DNA from: a candidate division BRC1 bacterium HGW-BRC1-1
GTDB lineage: Bacteria; Sumerlaeota; Sumerlaeia; Sumerlaeales; Sumerlaeaceae
Length of the DNA: 64,000 nucleotides
Reading direction: 5' to 3'
Assembly: GCA_002842095.1 (NCBI GenBank)
Contig: PHCB01000004.1
Span: forward strand, 100,931-164,930
Part shown: piece after piece, positions 24,669 to 31,943 of the stretch
Position numbering within the stretch: position 1 is the stretch's first letter
How the letters are laid out: each line of letters starts with the position of its first letter
Position numbers and translations under genes: made by a program
Notes under the pieces: generated by a model
The model's input: only the letters and a program-made list of their open reading frames with translations
Databases searched by the model: none
What the model was told of the DNA's origin: nothing

Positions 24669-27600
24669 TCAGGGCTTGATGATGTTACAAGTCAGGAAAA
24701 TCAGTAGTGACGACTTCTCCATCGTGTCGCTCGTGCGGTTGAAGAGCAATTTGCCGATGTATGGCAACTTGCGGAGGATCGGCACACCGCTCTCGCTCTC
24801 ACGGGAACGTTCACCAGTCCAACCACCGAGAACGATGGTTCCACCATCACTGCAGCGAGCAACAGTGTTCAACGAACGACGACGGGTTTCGAAGACCAAT
24901 GAGCGTGCGATAGCGGTCGGTTCGAAATTGTCGCTGGCGTTGTTACCATTGATATCCACGGTAGCAATTCCGCCACCCTCATTGCCGTAATCCTGCAATT
25001 CGAGGTCCTGAATATCGAGCCGGATTTCGCCCGTCTGTGTAATCTGGGGCGATACCGACAGCGACACCTGACGGATACTTCGGCCACCGTTGTTGTTGTT
25101 GGTGGTGGTATTGTTGTTATTATTGTTATTATTATTGTTGTTATTGTTAAGGACACTGCTCGAGAAATTGCGTTCGATTTCGAAATCAGCAGTTTCGCCG
25201 TTCTCAACCAGAATGTGAGGTCCGTTCACCACGTTAACGACGCCTTCACTTTCCAGCGTGCGCAATGTGAAATTCACGGGCGACTCTCCCAAGGAGTTGA
25301 AGTTGAGCACTGTCGTCCCCTTCAGCAATCCAGCATTCTCCAGAGTCTCCGGGAATGGATCGAAGGGATCGCGGAATTCGTCCGTGTAACGACCGAAGCG
25401 GCCATCCAAAGTGCCATTGCTAAGTGTCGGGCCGCCTTGGGTCAGGTTAGCCAGATCGAACTCCGGCAGCCATTCCTTCGCCCGGTTTTCGAGCACTTCC
25501 ACCATCTTCGTCTCGATGTTAACTTGCAGCACCGGGATGTCGAGGGCGTCGATGTAGCTCTTGATCTCGGCCAAATCGCCTGGATCGTCGTAACGGATGA
25601 GTAATGCGTTCAGGTTTTCGAAAGGCTCAACCTGCACACCCTTCTCCGCAGCGGCGACGGCCCGAGCAGCAGCAATGGCCTGTTCCGCAGCACCACCAAC
25701 ACCAGTTCCAGTTCCAGTTCCAACACCACCGACTCCGAAACCACCAACTCCAGGTTGAGCTACGCCTGTTGCCAGAGGTTGGTAGATCACTTCGATACGA
25801 GCGCTGCCCTCACCGTTGGTACCCGACGGACGCACTTCGATAACGTTGATTTCATAGTTATCAATGCGCTCCGAGCGGAACTCTTCAATGGTGCGGTCCT
25901 CGCTTGTGGTTGGGGTACGAACGACCATCTCAACACTGTCATCGTTGTCGTCGTTTACGTCGTTTTGTTCAATGCGGGTAACGCGGATTCGCAGATCGCG
26001 GAAGGTAAGTTCCTGCTCAACACGAAGCGTTTTCGTAACGCTGTCGGCACCTGAACCAGAAGAAGAAGAAGCCTCAAGACCGAGCACGCGGTTGATCAGA
26101 TCAAGCATTTCCGACGAGGTCTGGTGTTTGAGGAATACGATTTCGCTCTTCTGCTTGCGGTTGATCTGTGGCAGCGAGCGAATGTAATTGCTCACCTCGC
26201 GCAGATTTTCGGGGAAGTCCACAATTGTAAGTTGCAGGGTGTTCGGATCGTACCAATAACGACGCCCCTCACTGGAGGCCTGGCTTTCCGTGCTCTGCGC
26301 ATACAGAATGGTCTTAACAACCGTAACCACGTTAGAAGCGTAGTCACGAACCTGCTCGAGGTTTTCCGTTATGGGATCGCTCGGGGTCAGGTTGAACGTG
26401 GCAACAGCCAGTTTCTGGCTTTCGAGCTGGCGGATAAAGCTCTTGTCGAGCAGCAGTTGCTCAACCTTGGAGATGTTCTCGGCCGTATCGTTAACGATCA
26501 GGTCGTTACCATCCACGAGAACCTTACGTTGCAGATCGTAGGGGGCGTCGCTCTCAACTTTGAGCAGGCCTTCCACGATGGCCTTGATCTTCTGGCCTTC
26601 CTCGGGACGAATCTTCCAGCTTTTATAAATGAGTCCTGGAGGGCTGGCCATCTCAAGGTCTTTAAGGAATGCCTCAACCTTGTAGATGTTCTCCTGTGAA
26701 TCGGTCACCAGAAGCGTGTTGTTGCGGTCATCCAGGGCCAGTTCCATGTTCTTCATGGGAGGCGTGCCCTCGGGACCGTATAGGTAGCTTTGGAGAGTCT
26801 TGTTCTCCAGCAACGACTTCAGGCGGATGACCTGAGCCGGCGAGAGGTTGAAGAACTTGGTGTGCAGATCAGGCGTGATGGAAATCACGTCGGACTGGCG
26901 CGACCACTTGAGACCCAGCGGAAGCAGAACGATGTCCAGTGTATCGTGAAGCGGTGTCTCCTCGAACTTGGCGGTGATCCGTACATCGGGGTCAACGCCC
27001 GCGCTCAGGTAGAAGCTGACGTCAGCGATTAACGAGAGAGCATTCAGGAATTCCACAACCGACTTCTGGCCGGCGGTGTCATACGTGATAGCCGTATCGA
27101 GCTTACCGTTTGAGACAGCTTCTTTTTGCAGTTCAACTGCGTTATATTGATGTTGTTGCACCCACGCTTCGTATTCGCCGCGAGTCTGTTGAAGATATTC
27201 GATGGCCCTTGGGTGGTTTGCGCGAATGGAAAGCGAGTGATTCCACCATTGAACGGCTACGTCCAGACGACCGGCCTCATACGCGACCAAGCCCTTCTGA
27301 AATGCGGCCTCGGCTTCATCAGACACAACGGCTGCGCCGGGAGCGCCTGCGCGGACAGCACCCTTGGCCTCAACCTGCATTGCAGGCCGCGGAGGTGCAG
27401 TTTCGTTAACCACAGAAACCGTGTTCGCCTTGGTCTGCACGGAAGAATGAACCTGCGGAGCCAACGATGTTACACGTTTGGACTCCACTTGCACTTCGGC
27501 CTTTGCGGCAACGGGAGCTGGCGCGGGGGCAGAAGCCTTGGCGTCCGTACCACCATTGAGCTTGGGAAGCGAGGGCAGTTCGGCCTTAACCTCAGCCGAA

Positions 27601-28817
27601 ACCACGGGTTTTACTTCTGCCTTAACTTCGGCAACAGGCACCTGAGCAACCTGGCTTTTTTTGCCACGAGCTTCGATATCGCCCAGCAGAGCTTTGGCTT
27701 CGATGTTGTCGGGATCCAACTCGAGCGAACGCCCGGCTGACTTACGTGCTTCGTCTACCTTGCCGTCGGCGAGATCGCGTTGGGCCTGACGAAGCATCTT
27801 GTCGGCTTCCAAGCGTGGATCTGCCGACACGGGTTCAGAAACCTTCTTCTCTTCCGGCTTTGCCGCAGGCTTTGTCGCCTCAGCCTTGGCTATGGGAGCG
27901 ACAGCAGCAACGACCTTTTTGTCGTTCAGGCCAGGCAGCAATTCAGCAGCCTTCTTAGCCTCGTCCACTTTGACGACTTCTTTCGCCACATCGGACTTTT
28001 TGACCTCGGCCTTGGCAACTTCTGCCTTCACTTCGGGTTTGGGAGTTTCCGCTTTTTTAGTTTCCGCTTTAGGAGCTTCAGCTTTAGTCGCTTCCGCCTT
28101 GGGAGCCTCCGCCTTGGGAGCCTCGGCTTTTGGAGCTTCCGCTTTGACCTCAGCCTTGGGAGCTTCGGCCTTCTTCTCCTCTGCCTTCACAGCAGGAGCT
28201 TCGGACTTTTTCTTGTCCGACGAGAAGAATTGCTGAACGGATGCGATTACGCGAGGGGTCGCTTTAGCTTCCGTGGCGGCGAGCGCCATTTCGGCATTGA
28301 CGGCACTGCTGGCAATCGACGGGGCGCTGACGTTTTGCGCAACGGGGCCTGGAGGAGCGGGAACCGCCACAACCGTAACAGCCTCGTTCTTCTTGCGCGC
28401 GGGCAATTTACCCTTGGGCAAATCACCATCGTTAGCTTGCGGTGCCAGACTGGCGCTGCCCATGGCACGTTCAATCTCGCCGAGGTACTTGCGCGCCTCG
28501 GGATTGGACGAATCGATAGACAGAGCCGTCTCAAAGCGCGTTCGCGCCTGCGAGAAGTCTCCATCCTGATAGGCACGACGGCCATCAATGAGCAAACGAG
28601 AGATACGCTCCGCAGACGACAAACCGCCTGCTGCGGGCTGAGGGTTGGCCTGCCCCCCTGCTTCGGGGGAGGCGTGGACGGAAGTTCCGACCACAGCGGG
28701 GAGGTTTCCCCGATCGACTTCATGACGCAGGCTGCTCGTTTCACCCTGGACCGATGTACCGGCCAAGCTGAGCGACAGCAGACAAAGTAGTATTTCCCGA
28801 CGAGTTTTATACAGCAT
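24669..28817 (-). CDS. Very large type IV pilus / type II secretin (PilQ/GspD family) with TPR and low-complexity N-terminus
   Basis: The outer-membrane channel of a type IV pilus or related system, about 1,382 residues, twice the usual size. Order: signal peptide (MLYKTRREILLCLLSLSLAG), TPR-like helices (near 28,450-28,620), a Lys/Ala/Glu/Pro repeat (27,990-28,215), two more TPR-like units (near 27,660-27,830 and 27,150-27,330), secretin N-domains (26,100-27,060) and the secretin core. The core ends with GGTIVLGGWTGE, GVPILRKLPYIGKLLF and a TM-like final strand, as in PilQ/GspD. A poly-Asn/Thr tract interrupts the core near 25,090-25,150. The ATG at 28817 is chosen for the signal peptide; the frame is open to 28883. 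It is last in the operon with the pilM-pilN fusion. Confidence 0.88.
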   Translation of the reverse strand: MLYKTRREILLCLLSLSLAGTSVQGETSSLRHEVDRGNLPAVVGTSVHASPEAGGQANPQPAAGGLSSAERISRLLIDGRRAYQDGDFSQARTRFETALSIDSSNPEARKYLGEIERAMGSASLAPQANDGDLPKGKLPARKKNEAVTVVAVPAPPGPVAQNVSAPSIASSAVNAEMALAATEAKATPRVIASVQQFFSSDKKKSEAPAVKAEEKKAEAPKAEVKAEAPKAEAPKAEAPKAEATKAEAPKAETKKAETPKPEVKAEVAKAEVKKSDVAKEVVKVDEAKKAAELLPGLNDKKVVAAVAPIAKAEATKPAAKPEEKKVSEPVSADPRLEADKMLRQAQRDLADGKVDEARKSAGRSLELDPDNIEAKALLGDIEARGKKSQVAQVPVAEVKAEVKPVVSAEVKAELPSLPKLNGGTDAKASAPAPAPVAAKAEVQVESKRVTSLAPQVHSSVQTKANTVSVVNETAPPRPAMQVEAKGAVRAGAPGAAVVSDEAEAAFQKGLVAYEAGRLDVAVQWWNHSLSIRANHPRAIEYLQQTRGEYEAWVQQHQYNAVELQKEAVSNGKLDTAITYDTAGQKSVVEFLNALSLIADVSFYLSAGVDPDVRITAKFEETPLHDTLDIVLLPLGLKWSRQSDVISITPDLHTKFFNLSPAQVIRLKSLLENKTLQSYLYGPEGTPPMKNMELALDDRNNTLLVTDSQENIYKVEAFLKDLEMASPPGLIYKSWKIRPEEGQKIKAIVEGLLKVESDAPYDLQRKVLVDGNDLIVNDTAENISKVEQLLLDKSFIRQLESQKLAVATFNLTPSDPITENLEQVRDYASNVVTVVKTILYAQSTESQASSEGRRYWYDPNTLQLTIVDFPENLREVSNYIRSLPQINRKQKSEIVFLKHQTSSEMLDLINRVLGLEASSSSGSGADSVTKTLRVEQELTFRDLRIRVTRIEQNDVNDDNDDSVEMVVRTPTTSEDRTIEEFRSERIDNYEINVIEVRPSGTNGEGSARIEVIYQPLATGVAQPGVGGFGVGGVGTGTGTGVGGAAEQAIAAARAVAAAEKGVQVEPFENLNALLIRYDDPGDLAEIKSYIDALDIPVLQVNIETKMVEVLENRAKEWLPEFDLANLTQGGPTLSNGTLDGRFGRYTDEFRDPFDPFPETLENAGLLKGTTVLNFNSLGESPVNFTLRTLESEGVVNVVNGPHILVENGETADFEIERNFSSSVLNNNNNNNNNNNNNTTTNNNNGGRSIRQVSLSVSPQITQTGEIRLDIQDLELQDYGNEGGGIATVDINGNNASDNFEPTAIARSLVFETRRRSLNTVARCSDGGTIVLGGWTGERSRESESGVPILRKLPYIGKLLFNRTSDTMEKSSLLIFLTCNIIKP

Positions 28818-29054
28818 CGAAACTCGGATTTCTCTCCTTCTTGGCGCTGCGAACCTCATGTAGATCAACCAACCATTCATCAAAAGTAGCAGCTTGACCT
28901 AACCCGGCAATGTTCACCGGGCCGAAGCCGTCAACGGGCAGCAAAACCAGCAGGTTGCATGTTCGGCAAAAACGAGGTCATCCCTGACCAACGCCCCTTC
29001 AAAAGCAACCAAAAACTACCCGCATATCTGCATTTGTGACAAAACTCTATATTT

Positions 29055-29582
29055 TTAAAGCACCGGCGGCGCAACAGGCGCACCCCCCGCATCAGATGCG
29101 GGAGTAGCAGGCCCTGAAGTGGCCGAGTCAAGCTTGTTCATCAATTCACGTGCTTCGGGGTTACCCGGATAAATCTGACGTACTTCGTCCAGCAAACGTC
29201 GGGCTTCATCACTGCGTCCCGCCGTCACGGCCGTTCTGGCTAAATCGATTTTCTGCCGAGCATCGGCTTCAATCTTTTCTTTATCCTTCACCGTCTTCGG
29301 ATCGAACATGTTGAAGGTCAACAATTGGTTGATGCGCGGCACATCGGCGATGGTGCCCGTCGTTGCTTTCGCTTGTTCCAGAACGGCAAAATTCGGATTG
29401 TTTTTCACCGTATCCGACACGTCTTTTATTGCCGGCTGGGGAGCGGCCACCTCCACGGTTTGCTCGGTGAACACCATGTACATCATCACCGCCGCCAGGG
29501 CCACAACAACCCCCAACGCGATGTAGTGGGCGTTCTGCTTGGCCAGGGCCATGTATTCTTGAACTTTTGGGTTTGTAGCCAT
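29055..29582 (-). CDS. Single-pass inner-membrane protein of the pilus operon (unrecognised)
   Basis: A 175-residue protein with a short cytoplasmic N-terminus, one membrane segment (about 20-38, YIALGVVVALAAVMMYMVF), a probable periplasmic helical region with a TPR-like unit (about 110-155, AGRSDEARRLLDEVRQIYPGNPEARELM), and a Pro/Ala/Gly-rich tail. It lies 27 bases after the pilM-pilN fusion and before the secretin, the place where pilO and pilP occur in other bacteria. It lacks the coiled coil plus ferredoxin-like domain of PilO and the lipobox and beta-domain of PilP, so I do not assign either name. A linker between the inner-membrane platform and the secretin is a reasonable inference. 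Confidence 0.75.
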   Translation of the reverse strand: MATNPKVQEYMALAKQNAHYIALGVVVALAAVMMYMVFTEQTVEVAAPQPAIKDVSDTVKNNPNFAVLEQAKATTGTIADVPRINQLLTFNMFDPKTVKDKEKIEADARQKIDLARTAVTAGRSDEARRLLDEVRQIYPGNPEARELMNKLDSATSGPATPASDAGGAPVAPPVL

Positions 29583-29609
29583 TGCTCTCTCCGGCAGTAT
29601 CCTTTTCCC

Positions 29610-31613
29610 TTAAATCATCGGCATGCCGCCCGGCCCCATGGCAGGACCGAACATGCCCGGTCCTCCCGCAGGAGTGCCGACCGGTGTTGGTGTGGGGGCC
29701 GTAAGACCAGGTGACAACGTGGCCCGGGCAGGAATGAGTCGCGTATCTTTCCAAAGTGCATTCATCCGGATCGTAAAGCTCTTCACCATTGTTCCCGGCT
29801 GAAGCACCGATGCGGCTGAATCGCGCACTTCGCTCAACCGAACGCTGTCAGAATCAATCCATTCCCTCGCCATGGGGTCTTCTTTCAATTTCTCGTTAAA
29901 GAAACCCGCCCCTTGAAAAGACGTATCTGCCTCGCAGGCCAAAATCACTTCGCCATCGGGCATCAGGCTGACCTTGGCCACAACCACCTGCGGCGGCTTC
30001 AACTCCTCAAGCACTCCCAGGAACTCCAGCCAGTAGGCCCGGTCGCCAACCGAATCACCGATCACGTTCAACTTTTCGGCAACTACGGCGCGGGCTTGAT
30101 CTGCCGCTTTTAACTTCGCGTCGCTGGCCATGTATTGAGAGATTTGCTGTTCATTGGCGCGCAGCCAGTTGCGCATCTCTCCGATGCGCCCCTCGCCCAC
30201 TCGCATTCCAAGCACGAGCATCCCAACAATGGCCGCTGCCATGATGCCCACGGGGATATTCTTCTTTTTGAATTCCCGCAAAGTTTTCAGTTCGTTGGGC
30301 AGGAAGTCCACCGAGACCCGACCCATGCCTACGCCCGTAAGCGCCAGCCCCATGGCAATCAGATACTCGGTGATGCCGGCCTCGCCCTCCACAATCGGGG
30401 TGCGCAGGTTGGTGCCTTCCAACTCGGTGTAAACGTTCACCGGAATGCCCAGTTTATCGTCGATATACATGGGCAGATTAGGCACAAGAGCCTGGGCGCC
30501 GCTCAGCGTGATGGAATCCACCGCCATGCCGTCGGGCAGCGAGATATAATAGTCGAAGGATTTGCGAAGGTCGAGAATCAGTCGATCGGCCCACGTGGTT
30601 ACGAATTCAGCCACATCGGGATCATAGCCATCGGCGACAATCTGATCTTCCATGCCGGGGATGATGACTGCTGCTCTGGAGCGCTTGATCTCTTCCACCT
30701 GACCCATGCCGGTCAGGCCCATCTTGTCCTGCAGCATCCTGCTCAGTTCATTGCCGGCCCACGCAACAGTTCGCGTAAAGCCCAACAAACGGCGTTCGCC
30801 CAGTCGACCAATGGCCAGATCAAAGGTGGAGGCTCCGATGTTAACGTAGGCCTTAACCTCTTCGTAGGTGTCAGGAATCGAAGCGTCGTATTCGGGCAGC
30901 ACGTCAGCCTCGGTGGCAATCTCCACCGGTTCGGGAGCGCCTTTCTTGCCCTTCCCCTTCAGGAAATCCAGACTGAATCCCTTTTTCTTCGCGGGTGCCG
31001 GTGCTTCTTCCGAGTCCTCAGACCCGGAGGATACGACCGGTTTCTTTTTCCGCTTCGGCGACAAATCGTCCAACAGCGCTTCGAGATTCGCCGAATTAAA
31101 AATGTGATAGTTGAACAGAGCGAGTGAGCTGACCGAGATCATCAAGGGCTTCAGACCGGTCTTATCCACAAGCTTCATGTACTCGGTCACGAGGTCGCGT
31201 TTCACCGCCACCAGAAGCACTTCCACTTCGCCGCTGTCGCCCACCTCAATCACTTGATATTCCATCAGGGCGCTGTCGAGGGCGAAGGGAATCTGCTGCT
31301 TGGCCTCGTAGGAAACGATGAGATGCAGCCGCTCGTCCGTGGTGCGCGGGACGCGGATACGGCGAATGAAAACGTTCTGTCCGGGGATGCAGAAAACTGC
31401 CTGCTTGCTGGTGAACTTGTTGGTTTTCAGCAAATCGCGAATCGTGGCCGACACGGCTGCGGCACGTTCGGCAAAAGGCGCGTTAGCGGGAAGACCAATG
31501 TCCCCCTTCACTAACCGCGTAATGCGAACCCCAGCCTTGTCAGATACGATCTCGGCTATCTTGACAGACGTTGCCCCAATATCAACACCGAGGCATTTAT
31601 TCTGTTGGGCCAT
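29610..31613 (-). CDS. PilM-PilN fusion protein of a type IV pilus
   Basis: A 667-residue protein. Residues 1-430 are an actin-like PilM: CLGVDIGATSVKIAEI at 7-22, FCIPGQNVFIRRI near 74-86, and the late SGAQALVPNL near 371. A charged, Lys/Glu/Pro-rich insert (about 183-252) interrupts it. Residues 434-441 read VSVDFLPN, the (N)LLP-type motif that starts PilN. It is followed by a membrane segment (about 454-471), a coiled-coil helix and a ferredoxin-like periplasmic domain (about 520-620). In most bacteria PilM binds the N-terminal tail of a separate PilN; here they are one chain. A Pro/Gly/Met-rich tail ends the protein. First gene of the leftward operon. Confidence 0.88.
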   Translation of the reverse strand: MAQQNKCLGVDIGATSVKIAEIVSDKAGVRITRLVKGDIGLPANAPFAERAAAVSATIRDLLKTNKFTSKQAVFCIPGQNVFIRRIRVPRTTDERLHLIVSYEAKQQIPFALDSALMEYQVIEVGDSGEVEVLLVAVKRDLVTEYMKLVDKTGLKPLMISVSSLALFNYHIFNSANLEALLDDLSPKRKKKPVVSSGSEDSEEAPAPAKKKGFSLDFLKGKGKKGAPEPVEIATEADVLPEYDASIPDTYEEVKAYVNIGASTFDLAIGRLGERRLLGFTRTVAWAGNELSRMLQDKMGLTGMGQVEEIKRSRAAVIIPGMEDQIVADGYDPDVAEFVTTWADRLILDLRKSFDYYISLPDGMAVDSITLSGAQALVPNLPMYIDDKLGIPVNVYTELEGTNLRTPIVEGEAGITEYLIAMGLALTGVGMGRVSVDFLPNELKTLREFKKKNIPVGIMAAAIVGMLVLGMRVGEGRIGEMRNWLRANEQQISQYMASDAKLKAADQARAVVAEKLNVIGDSVGDRAYWLEFLGVLEELKPPQVVVAKVSLMPDGEVILACEADTSFQGAGFFNEKLKEDPMAREWIDSDSVRLSEVRDSAASVLQPGTMVKSFTIRMNALWKDTRLIPARATLSPGLTAPTPTPVGTPAGGPGMFGPAMGPGGMPMI

Positions 31614-31943
31614 CCGAGTCAGTCCGTCCTCCGCGTGATCATAAAACGTGAGTCATTGCTGCAACACGATGCGGCCATCCGCAAGCGCAAAACCACACAA
31701 CGGGGCATAAGCCCAAAAGCCGCAATGAAAATTGCACCCAACTCCCGAAAAAAAATTATGCGATGAAATCCTCAATTAACTTGTGGCGCAAGCGCCCTGC
31801 TTATGAGCCATCCGTCGGGTTCCCAGACCATGGTCCCAACCTCGCAAACTAAAACCATGTTGCGAATGACCAAATCCTCCGACGAATAGTTACCACGACA
31901 CTTCAAAAAATCGATCCCGAAAATCAGGCGAACACTCACCCTT
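31614..31943. other. Divergent intergenic region, pilus operon / valS (no gene seen)
   Basis: A 330-base gap between two outward-reading genes, so it must hold promoters for both. It is AT-richer than its surroundings, with A-rich runs near 31,745-31,760 and 31,905-31,925 and a small inverted repeat, GGCGCAAGCGCC, near 31,782. I see no open frame with a plausible start, no tRNA and no recognised riboswitch or T-box. No promoter hexamers can be named with confidence. Confidence 0.6.

Noticed and set aside
25090..25150. Repeat tract considered as CRISPR or non-coding microsatellite
   Set aside because: No spacers; it reads in frame as Asn/Thr codons inside the secretin.
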